Part shown: positions 1 through 5,550 of the stretch, in pieces | How positions within the stretch are numbered: the stretch's first letter is position 1 | How the letters are laid out: each line of letters starts with the position of its first letter | Assembly (NCBI GenBank): GCA_938023515.1 | Contig: CALJDR010000031.1 | Location: 1 to 5,550 of the forward strand | Reading direction: 5' to 3' | Length of the DNA stretch: 5,550 bases | DNA from: an uncultured Flavobacteriales bacterium | GTDB taxonomy: Bacteria; Bacteroidota; Bacteroidia; Flavobacteriales; UBA1820 | Notes under the pieces: model-generated | Seen by the model: only the letters and a program-made list of their open reading frames with translations | Told to the model about the DNA's origin: nothing | Database searches by the model: none | Program-made: the position numbers and the translations under genes

Positions 1-39
1 GGAGTATCGTCGGCAGCGTCAGATGTGTATAAGAGACAG
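1..39 (+). other. Nextera/Tn5 sequencing adapter remnant (artefact)
   Basis: Positions 7-20 read TCGTCGGCAGCGTC, the Illumina Nextera read-1 adapter segment. Positions 21-39 read AGATGTGTATAAGAGACAG, the 19-bp Tn5 mosaic end, and the two join exactly as in the commercial adapter. The preceding six bases, GGAGTA, equal the last six bases of the Nextera i5 index N507/S507 (AAGGAGTA, as I recall it). This is untrimmed library sequence on a contig end, not genomic DNA and not a transposon insertion. Genuine sequence starts at about base 40. Confidence 0.98.
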
Positions 40-387
40 GAGCTCGTTAACCTGACCGTAAAAGAAGTCAACGAACTCGCAACCATACTTAAGGACGAAT
101 ACGGCATCGAACCCGCAGCTGCAGCTGTCGTTGTAGCCGCCGGTGACGGAGCAGGCGCTGCTGCTGCCGAGGAGAAAACGGAATTTGACGTGATCCTCAA
201 AGACGCAGGCGCTGAGAAACTGAAAGTCGTTAAGGCCGTGAAAGAACTCACCGGTCTCGGACTTAAGGAAGCCAAAGAACTTGTGGACGGGGCTCCTTCT
301 ACCATCAAAGAAGGCCTGCCCAAGGATGAGGCTATGAATATCAAGACCCACCTCGAAGAGGTAGGTGCCCAGGTAGAAGTTAAGTAA
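40..387 (+). CDS. rplL: 50S ribosomal protein L7/L12, 5'-truncated by contig end
   Basis: This is the stalk protein of the large ribosomal subunit. As dimers bound to L10 it recruits translation GTPases (EF-Tu, EF-G, IF2, RF3). 115 codons plus TAA are visible, against a usual length of about 120-128, so roughly nine or ten N-terminal residues are missing. Visible residues 1-23 (starting ELVNLTVKEVNELA) are the end of the dimerisation helices. Residues about 24-44 are the flexible Ala/Gly/Val-rich hinge. From residue 45 (EKTEFDVIL) the globular C-terminal domain is complete, with the factor-binding segment TGLGLKEAKELVD at residues 71-83 and the terminal EVK. The frame stays open leftward into the adapter, giving a spurious GTG start at 25 and the false peptide MYKRQ; that start should not be used. 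The truncation is a contig edge, not a broken gene. rplK, rplA and rplJ would be expected upstream. The next gene, rpoB, lies 111 bases downstream. Confidence 0.97.
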   Translation, partial: ELVNLTVKEVNELATILKDEYGIEPAAAAVVVAAGDGAGAAAAEEKTEFDVILKDAGAEKLKVVKAVKELTGLGLKEAKELVDGAPSTIKEGLPKDEAMNIKTHLEEVGAQVEVK

Positions 388-404
388 TCGGCTTCTTTCC
401 TTTT

Positions 405-466
405 AAAAGGCTTAGGTCGTAGCGGTTTTTTTAACCTCTAAAGGCCTAAGCCCTTTTGCTCTTTTA
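405..466 (+). terminator. rplL-rpoB intergenic hairpin, probable attenuator
   Basis: GGCTTAGG (409-416) pairs perfectly with CCTAAGCC (445-452). AAAA (405-408) and TTTT (454-457) extend the stem across one bulged C at 453. The 28-base loop can form a small inner hairpin, GGTT (424-427) with AACC (433-436), around a run of T. The right arm runs into TTTTGCTCTTTT and then further T-rich sequence, giving a stem plus uridine-tract layout. In E. coli a partial terminator sits in this same gap and lowers polymerase-subunit output relative to ribosomal proteins. An equivalent role here is inferred from position and shape. The long loop and interrupted T tract argue for partial rather than complete termination, and no strong promoter is seen after it. 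An RNA-processing site is the main alternative. Confidence 0.55.
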
Positions 467-498
467 TTAATTTTTCTTTTAATTAAAAATAAATTCCA
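458..498 (+). promoter_or_regulatory. AT-rich rpoB leader without Shine-Dalgarno
   Basis: The 41 bases before the rpoB start are almost entirely A and T. They include the 12-base palindrome TTTTAATTAAAA (477-488) and the A-rich stretch AAAAATAAA (485-493). No GGAGG-like sequence is present. Bacteroidota commonly start translation without a Shine-Dalgarno and favour unstructured A-rich leaders, so this probably serves as the ribosome landing zone. No full match to the Bacteroidetes -7 promoter consensus TAnnTTTG was found here. The nearest is TAATTTTT at 468-475, without a suitable -33 element. Confidence 0.45.
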
Positions 499-3400
499 TT
501 GGCTCAGACTGTTAACCCCACCAGGGTCAGCTTTGCTTCGGTGAAGAATCCCGTAGAATATCCGGATTTTCTGGATATACAGATCAAATCGTTCAAGGAT
601 TTCTTCCAGCTCGAAACAAAATCTGACGAGAGAAAAAACGAAGGACTATACAAGACTTTTTGTGAGAACTTCCCCATAACAGACACAAGAAACCAGTTTG
701 TACTGGAGTTTATTGACTATTTCGTCGATCCCCCACGGTATTCCATCGAGGAATGTATAGAACGAGGCCTTACGTACAGCGTACCGCTGAAGGCCCGCCT
801 GAAACTGTACTGCACCGATCCGGACCACGAGGATTTCGAGACCATAGTCCAGGACGTATATTTGGGGACTATTCCTTACATGACCCCTTCGGGCACGTTC
901 GTGATCAACGGAGCCGAACGCATCGTCGTTTCGCAGCTTCACCGTTCTCCCGGCGTATTCTTCGGACAGTCGTTCCATGCCAACGGTACGAAACTGTATT
1001 CGGCCCGTATCATCCCTTTCAAGGGATCCTGGATGGAATTCGCCACGGACATAAACAACGTGATGTACGCGTACATCGACCGGAAAAAGAAACTCCCCCT
1101 CACCACCCTTTTACGTGCTATAGGGTACGAACGCGACAAGGACATCCTTGACATTTTCGACCTGGCGGAAGAAGTGAAGGTGAGCAAGACCGGACTTAAA
1201 AAACATATCGGCCGCCGTCTGGCCGCCCGTGTGCTCAAGACCTGGGTAGAGGACTTCGTCGACGAAGATACCGGAGAAGTGGTATCCATCGAGCGTAACG
1301 AGCAGATCCTCGACCGCGACACAGTCCTTGAAAAGGAGCACATAGACGAGATCGTGGATGCCGGGGTAAAGACCATCCTGCTGCATAAAGAAGACAGCAC
1401 CAGCTCCGAGTACTCTATCATTTACAACACCCTTCAGAAAGACCCCACCAACTCCGAAAAGGAGGCCGTGGAACACATATACAGACAGTTGCGTAACGCC
1501 GAGCCGCCGGACGAGGAAACCGCCCGCGGTATCATCGAGAAGCTGTTCTTCTCCGACACCCGCTATTCGCTGGGCGACGTGGGACGCTACCGTATCAACA
1601 AGAAATTAGGGCTCGACACTCCGCTTTCCGTTCAGGTACTCACCAAGGAGGATATCATCACCATCGTGAAATACCTGATCGAACTGATCAACTCCAAGAG
1701 CGAAGTGGACGACATCGACCACCTTTCCAACCGCCGCGTGCGCACGGTAGGCGAACAGCTCGCCGCCCAGTTCGGCGTGGGACTGGCCCGTATGGCCCGT
1801 ACTATCCGCGAACGCATGAACGTACGCGACAACGAGGTGTTCACCCCTATCGACCTGATCAACGCTAAAACGCTTTCGTCGGTTATCAATTCGTTCTTCG
1901 GAACCAACCAGCTTTCGCAGTTCATGGACCAGACCAACCCGCTGGCCGAGATCACGCACAAGCGTCGTCTGTCGGCCCTGGGACCGGGCGGTCTTTCGCG
2001 TGAAAGGGCGGGATTCGAGGTGCGCGACGTGCACTATACGCACTACGGCCGCCTCTGTCCTATCGAAACCCCGGAAGGACCGAACATCGGCCTGATCTCC
2101 TCCCTGTGCGTATACGCTAAAGTGGATGCCATGGGCTTCATCCAGACCCCTTACCACGAAGTGGAAAAAGGCCGGGTGGAATTCGAAAAGGAACCCATCT
2201 ACCTGAGCGCCGAATCCGAAGAAGGCAAGATATTCACCCAGGCCAACGTCGAAGTAGACGACAAGGGCAACATCATTCCGGAGCGGGTAAAAGCCCGTGA
2301 AGAGAGCGACTTCCCGATCGTCGAACGCACCGAGGTGGACTATATGGACGTAGCGCCCAACCAGATCGCCTCGATCTCCGCATCGCTCATCCCGTTCCTG
2401 GAACACGACGACGCCAACCGCGCCTTGATGGGATCGAACATGATGCGCCAGGCCGTTCCACTGCTCAAACCGGAATCGCCTGTGGTAGGTACCGGACTCG
2501 AAGGCCGCGTGGCCAAAGACTCCCGCGTACTGATGAACGCCGAAGGTTCGGGTGAAGTCGTTTACGTGGATGCCGACAAGATCACCATCCGGTACGACCG
2601 TACGGACGACCAGCGTCTGGTAAGTTTCGACCCGGACGAAAAGACCTATCACCTGATCAAGTTCCGCAAGACCAACCAGTCTACCAATATCACCCTGAAG
2701 CCTATCGTGCGCAAGGGCGACCGGGTAGAAAAAGGACAGGTGCTGTGCGAAGGTTACGCTACCCAAGCCGGGGAACTGGCCCTGGGCCGCAACCTGCTCG
2801 TGGCATTCATGCCGTGGAAGGGTTACAACTACGAGGACGGTATCGTGATCTCGCAGCGTGTGGTCAAGGAGGATATTTTCACCTCCATCCATATCGACGA
2901 ATATCCGTTGGAAGTCCGCGACACCAAGCTGGGCGCCGAGGAACTGACCAACGACATCCCGAACGTATCGGAAGAAGCCACCAAAGAACTCGACGAAAAC
3001 GGTATGATCCGTATCGGCGCCGAGGTCAACCCGGGCGACATTATCATAGGTAAGATCACACCGAAAGGCGAGTCCGATCCCTCGCCGGAAGAAAAACTGC
3101 TCCGCGCCATTTTCGGCGATAAGGCAGGGGACGTAAAAGACGCTTCGCTCAAGGCCAACCCGTCACTGCACGGTGTGGTCATCGGCAAGAAACTCTTCGC
3201 CCGCGCCGTGAAGGATAAAAAACGCCGCAACGCCGACAAGGAAGAAATGGAACGCCTGGACGCCGAATACGCCGCTTCGTTCGAGAAGCTGCGCAGTTCG
3301 CTGCTCGACAAACTGTTCTCCATCGTCAACGGCAAAACTTCGCAGGGCGTGGCCAACGACCTGGGCGAAGTGATCATCCCCAAAGGGACTAAATTCTCGC

Positions 3401-4314
3401 TCAAGATCCTCCAGTCGCTGGAAGACTACGAGCACATCAATACCTCCAACTGGACGGCCGACAAGGCCAAGAATTTCCTTATCTCGGAGTTGATACACAA
3501 CTTCAAGATCAAGGTAAACGACCTCCAGGGAGCCCTGCGCCGTGAGAAATTCACCATTACGGTGGGTGACGAACTGCCGGCCGGCATCATCAAACTGGCC
3601 AAGGTGTATATCGCCAAGAAACGTAAACTGCGCGTAGGAGACAAGATGGCGGGCCGTCACGGTAACAAGGGTATCGTGGCCAAGATTGTTCGCGAAGAGG
3701 ACATGCCGTTCCTGGAAGACGGGACCCCGGTAGACATCGTGCTCAACCCGCTCGGTGTGCCGTCCCGAATGAACCTGGGACAGATTTACGAGACCGTGCT
3801 CGGATGGGCCGGCCGCAAGCTCGGCATGAAGTTCGCTACCCCGATCTTCGACGGCGCTTCGCTGGAACAGATCACCGAACTGACCGAAAAAGCAGGCGTT
3901 CCCCGTTACGGGCATACGTACCTGTTCGACGGTGGCACGGGCGAACGTTTCGACCAGGCCGCTACGGTAGGTATCATCTACATGCTCAAACTCGGCCACA
4001 TGGTCGACGACAAGATGCACGCCCGTTCCATCGGACCGTACTCGCTGATCACCCAGCAGCCGTTGGGCGGTAAGGCGCAGTTCGGAGGACAGCGTTTCGG
4101 AGAGATGGAGGTATGGGCGCTCGAAGCGTTCGGAGCCTCGAACATCCTGCGCGAGATACTGACCATCAAGTCCGACGATGTCGTGGGACGCGCCAAATCC
4201 TACGAATCCATCGTCAAAGGCGAGCCCATGCCGACCCCGGGCATACCGGAGTCGTTCAACGTGCTGCTGCACGAGCTCAAGGGTCTCGGACTGGACGTTC
4301 GGTTCGAAGAATAA
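499..4314 (+). CDS. rpoB: DNA-directed RNA polymerase subunit beta, complete
   Basis: This is the second-largest catalytic-core subunit of RNA polymerase. It forms one side of the active-site cleft, binds nascent RNA and the NTP substrate, and is the rifamycin target. It has 1271 residues, about the size usual for Bacteroidales (around 1270). Visible from N to C: protrusion (KNPVEYPDFLDIQ onward, with residues leading to QDVYLGTIPYMTP), lobe, rifampicin pocket at about 468-495 (FGTNQLSQFMDQ, then ITHKRRLSALGPGG), the following CPIETPEGPNIGL (520-532), the flap with TPKGESDPSPEEKLLRAIFG, a charged insertion at about 905-1021, the active-site motif GDKMAGRHGNKG (1047-1058, with lysines K1049 and K1057 matching E. 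coli K1065 and K1073), MHARSIGPYSL near 1174, and the C-terminal anchor QQPLGGKAQFGGQRFGEMEV and ESFNVLLHELKGLGL. The start is TTG at 499. An in-frame TAA at 490-492 leaves no ATG or GTG upstream, and the sequence after TTG (AQTVNP) is a normal N-terminus. The gene ends in TAA. It is intact, with no frameshift or missing key residue. Confidence 0.99.
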   Translation: MAQTVNPTRVSFASVKNPVEYPDFLDIQIKSFKDFFQLETKSDERKNEGLYKTFCENFPITDTRNQFVLEFIDYFVDPPRYSIEECIERGLTYSVPLKARLKLYCTDPDHEDFETIVQDVYLGTIPYMTPSGTFVINGAERIVVSQLHRSPGVFFGQSFHANGTKLYSARIIPFKGSWMEFATDINNVMYAYIDRKKKLPLTTLLRAIGYERDKDILDIFDLAEEVKVSKTGLKKHIGRRLAARVLKTWVEDFVDEDTGEVVSIERNEQILDRDTVLEKEHIDEIVDAGVKTILLHKEDSTSSEYSIIYNTLQKDPTNSEKEAVEHIYRQLRNAEPPDEETARGIIEKLFFSDTRYSLGDVGRYRINKKLGLDTPLSVQVLTKEDIITIVKYLIELINSKSEVDDIDHLSNRRVRTVGEQLAAQFGVGLARMARTIRERMNVRDNEVFTPIDLINAKTLSSVINSFFGTNQLSQFMDQTNPLAEITHKRRLSALGPGGLSRERAGFEVRDVHYTHYGRLCPIETPEGPNIGLISSLCVYAKVDAMGFIQTPYHEVEKGRVEFEKEPIYLSAESEEGKIFTQANVEVDDKGNIIPERVKAREESDFPIVERTEVDYMDVAPNQIASISASLIPFLEHDDANRALMGSNMMRQAVPLLKPESPVVGTGLEGRVAKDSRVLMNAEGSGEVVYVDADKITIRYDRTDDQRLVSFDPDEKTYHLIKFRKTNQSTNITLKPIVRKGDRVEKGQVLCEGYATQAGELALGRNLLVAFMPWKGYNYEDGIVISQRVVKEDIFTSIHIDEYPLEVRDTKLGAEELTNDIPNVSEEATKELDENGMIRIGAEVNPGDIIIGKITPKGESDPSPEEKLLRAIFGDKAGDVKDASLKANPSLHGVVIGKKLFARAVKDKKRRNADKEEMERLDAEYAASFEKLRSSLLDKLFSIVNGKTSQGVANDLGEVIIPKGTKFSLKILQSLEDYEHINTSNWTADKAKNFLISELIHNFKIKVNDLQGALRREKFTITVGDELPAGIIKLAKVYIAKKRKLRVGDKMAGRHGNKGIVAKIVREEDMPFLEDGTPVDIVLNPLGVPSRMNLGQIYETVLGWAGRKLGMKFATPIFDGASLEQITELTEKAGVPRYGHTYLFDGGTGERFDQAATVGIIYMLKLGHMVDDKMHARSIGPYSLITQQPLGGKAQFGGQRFGEMEVWALEAFGASNILREILTIKSDDVVGRAKSYESIVKGEPMPTPGIPESFNVLLHELKGLGLDVRFEE

Positions 4315-4319
4315 TTTTG
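4312..4319 (+). promoter_or_regulatory. Possible Bacteroidetes-type -7 element overlapping the rpoB stop
   Basis: TAATTTTG matches all six fixed bases of the -7 consensus TAnnTTTG used by the primary sigma factor of Bacteroidota, and its first three bases are the rpoB stop codon. At the usual distance upstream there is only CTG (4291-4293, 18 bases away) instead of TTG or TTTG, so the -33 half is weak. If active, transcription would start around 4325-4327, at the base of the GC-rich hairpin, and would give an rpoC-only transcript. A chance match of a stop codon followed by a short T run is quite possible. Confidence 0.2.
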
Positions 4320-4320
4320 A

Positions 4321-4362
4321 CATTGCCGGCTGCCCCGTGCGGGGCAGCCGGACAATGATTTT
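4321..4362 (+). terminator. Strong rpoB-rpoC intergenic hairpin, leaky terminator or processing element
   Basis: CCGGCTGCCCC (4326-4336) and GGGGCAGCCGG (4341-4351) form a perfect 11-bp GC-rich stem with a GTGC loop. The stem is extended by five more pairs, CATTG (4321-4325) with CAATG (4353-4357), across one bulged A at 4352. It begins six bases after the rpoB stop codon. It is followed by ATTTTC, only four consecutive T, which is short for an efficient intrinsic terminator. The essential rpoC gene starts 45 bases after the stem with no clear full promoter of its own, so read-through must occur. The structure could be a partial terminator, an mRNA 3'-end stabiliser or an RNase cleavage site. 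The sequence alone does not decide. Confidence 0.6.
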
Positions 4363-4402
4363 CGGCAAGTAAGTTTCAAACAAGCAATATCAGCAAAAGT
4401 AA

Positions 4403-5550
4403 ATGGCTTTAGGTAAAGAAAACAAAGCAAACAGCGGCTTCAGAAAGATCACCATCGGCCTTGCTTCCCCTGAGACAATTCTGGCTCAGTCGTACGGCGA
4501 GGTGCTCAAACCGGAAACCATCAACTACCGTACCCACAAGCCCGAACGCGACGGCCTGTTCTGCGAGCGTATCTTCGGTCCTGTCAAGGACTACGAATGC
4601 GCCTGCGGAAAGTACAAGCGTATCCGTTACAAGGGGATCGTGTGCGACCGTTGCGGTGTGGAAGTCACCGAAAAGAAGGTGCGCCGCGAACGCACCGGAC
4701 ATATCAACCTGGTAGTTCCGGTAGCCCACATTTGGTATTTCCGCAGCCTGCCCAACAAGATAGGTTACCTGTTGGGGCTTCCTTCCAAGAAGCTCGACAT
4801 GGTCATATATTACGAGCGTTATATCGTTATCAACCCGGGTGTGGCCCAGCGTCCTACGGGTGAACCGCTCCAGAAAATGGAACTCCTTACGGAAGAGGAA
4901 TACCTCGATATCGTCGACAATCTTCCCGAGGAAAACCAGTACCTGGACGATGCCGATCCCAACAAATTCGTCGCCAAGATGGGTGCCGAAGCCCTGCTCG
5001 ACCTGCTGCACGAGATCAACCTCGACAACCTTTCGTACAAACTGCGCGACAGCGTTTCCCATGAGACATCCAAGCAGCGCAAAACCGAGGCTCTCAAACG
5101 TCTGCAGATCGTCGAATCTTTCCGCGAGGCTCAGAAAACCCGCGAGAACCGGCCTGAATGGATGATCATGAAAGTCGTTCCGGTCATTCCGCCCGAACTG
5201 CGCCCGCTGGTGCCTCTGGACGGAGGCCGTTTCGCCACTTCTGACCTGAACGACCTGTACCGCCGCGTGATCATCCGCAACAACCGCCTCAAACGCCTGA
5301 TCGAGATCAAGGCTCCGGAGGTGATCCTGCGCAACGAAAAACGTATGCTCCAGGAGGCTGTGGATTCGCTGTTCGACAACACCCGCAAGGCATCGGCCGT
5401 AAAGACCGAGTCCAACCGGGCCCTCAAATCGCTCTCCGACTCCCTGAAAGGGAAACAGGGACGTTTCCGCCAAAACCTGCTCGGTAAACGTGTGGACTAC
5501 TCCGCCCGTTCGGTCATCGTCGCAGGTCCGGAACTGAAAATATACGCTGT
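4403..5550 (+). CDS. rpoC: DNA-directed RNA polymerase subunit beta-prime, 3'-truncated by window end
   Basis: This is the largest subunit of RNA polymerase. It forms the clamp, carries the catalytic magnesium site and binds sigma. 382 whole codons plus two bases are visible, roughly the first quarter of a protein usually about 1,400 residues long in this phylum. The start is ATG at 4403 (MALGKENKANSGF), preceded by the A-rich CAGCAAAAGTAA with no Shine-Dalgarno. Visible in order: the conserved KPETINYRTHKPERDGLFC (36-54), the zinc-binding module with Cys66, Cys68, Cys81 and Cys84, the clamp segment VAHIWYFRSLPNKIGYLLGLP, the strongly conserved RPLVPLDGGRFATSDLNDLY (to 286), the sigma-binding clamp helices at about 281-325 (YRRVIIRNNRLKRL and LRNEKRMLQEAVDSLFDN), and the switch-2/template-binding segment GRFRQNLLGKRVDYSARSV (353-371). 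The catalytic NADFDGD motif lies beyond the window and was not seen. The gene follows rpoB by 88 bases and is presumably co-transcribed with it through the intergenic hairpin. Confidence 0.98.
   Translation, partial: MALGKENKANSGFRKITIGLASPETILAQSYGEVLKPETINYRTHKPERDGLFCERIFGPVKDYECACGKYKRIRYKGIVCDRCGVEVTEKKVRRERTGHINLVVPVAHIWYFRSLPNKIGYLLGLPSKKLDMVIYYERYIVINPGVAQRPTGEPLQKMELLTEEEYLDIVDNLPEENQYLDDADPNKFVAKMGAEALLDLLHEINLDNLSYKLRDSVSHETSKQRKTEALKRLQIVESFREAQKTRENRPEWMIMKVVPVIPPELRPLVPLDGGRFATSDLNDLYRRVIIRNNRLKRLIEIKAPEVILRNEKRMLQEAVDSLFDNTRKASAVKTESNRALKSLSDSLKGKQGRFRQNLLGKRVDYSARSVIVAGPELKIYA

Noticed and set aside
21..39. Tn5 mosaic end as evidence of a transposon insertion
   Set aside because: It is joined directly to the Nextera read-1 adapter and an index fragment at the extreme contig end, so it is library sequence and not a natural Tn5.
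114..129. AGCTGCAGCT palindrome as a possible protein-binding site
   Set aside because: It comes from repeated alanine codons (GCA/GCT) of the L7/L12 hinge, which explains it fully.
468..475. TAATTTTT as a -7 promoter element for rpoB
   Set aside because: It lacks the G of TAnnTTTG and has no TTG or TTTG at the required distance. The nearest TTTG (455-458) is only 9 bases away.
1606..2892. 428-codon open frame on the minus strand inside rpoB
   Set aside because: It is antisense to conserved RpoB coding sequence and results from GC-rich third positions. The translation resembles no known family and has no start context.
3163..4383. 406-codon minus-strand open frame across the rpoB end and spacer
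   Set aside because: It is a shadow of rpoB on the opposite strand. It crosses the intergenic hairpin and has no recognisable domains.
4409..5473. 354-codon minus-strand open frame opposite rpoC
   Set aside because: The + strand here encodes unmistakable RpoC with its zinc-binding cysteines and clamp helices. The antisense frame is a codon-bias shadow.
1..5550. Search for CRISPR arrays, tRNA/rRNA genes, insertion sequences, attachment sites or defence genes
   Set aside because: No spaced direct repeats, cloverleaf-like sequence, transposase coding or target duplications were seen. Nearly every base is rplL, rpoB, rpoC or a short spacer.

Overview
The window is an ordinary chromosomal core-gene segment from a member of the Bacteroidota, most likely Bacteroidales. 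The RpoB and RpoC proteins closely follow the Bacteroides/Alistipes pattern. From memory, the RpoB N-terminus beginning MAQTVNP and the GC-rich third codon positions suggest Rikenellaceae (Alistipes or a relative). That genus-level call is an inference and was not tested against a database. Translation starts lack Shine-Dalgarno sequences and have A-rich leaders, which is also typical of this phylum.

Layout, all on the + strand. Bases 1-39 are not biological: they are the end of an Illumina Nextera (Tn5) library adapter, probably with the last six bases of an i5 index, left on the contig end. Bases 40-387 are the 3' part of rplL (ribosomal protein L7/L12), missing only its first few codons. 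Bases 388-498 are an AT-rich spacer holding a hairpin followed by T runs, which looks like an attenuator. Bases 499-4314 are a complete rpoB (RNA polymerase beta, 1271 residues) that begins with TTG. Bases 4315-4402 are a second spacer dominated by a very regular 16-bp hairpin. Bases 4403-5550 are the 5' part of rpoC (beta-prime, 382 whole codons seen), which runs off the window before the catalytic aspartate motif.

The order rplL-rpoB-rpoC is the conserved 'beta operon' arrangement that couples synthesis of the ribosomal stalk and of RNA polymerase. The two intergenic hairpins are the only candidate control elements seen. The first lies where E. coli has its partial terminator between ribosomal-protein and polymerase genes. 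The second separates beta from beta-prime and is preceded by a sequence matching the Bacteroidetes -7 promoter consensus.

I found no mobile element, CRISPR array, tRNA or rRNA, and no sign of an undescribed system. The points worth a second look are the adapter remnant and the false N-terminus it creates, the two hairpins, the rpoB start codon, and a possible internal promoter before rpoC.
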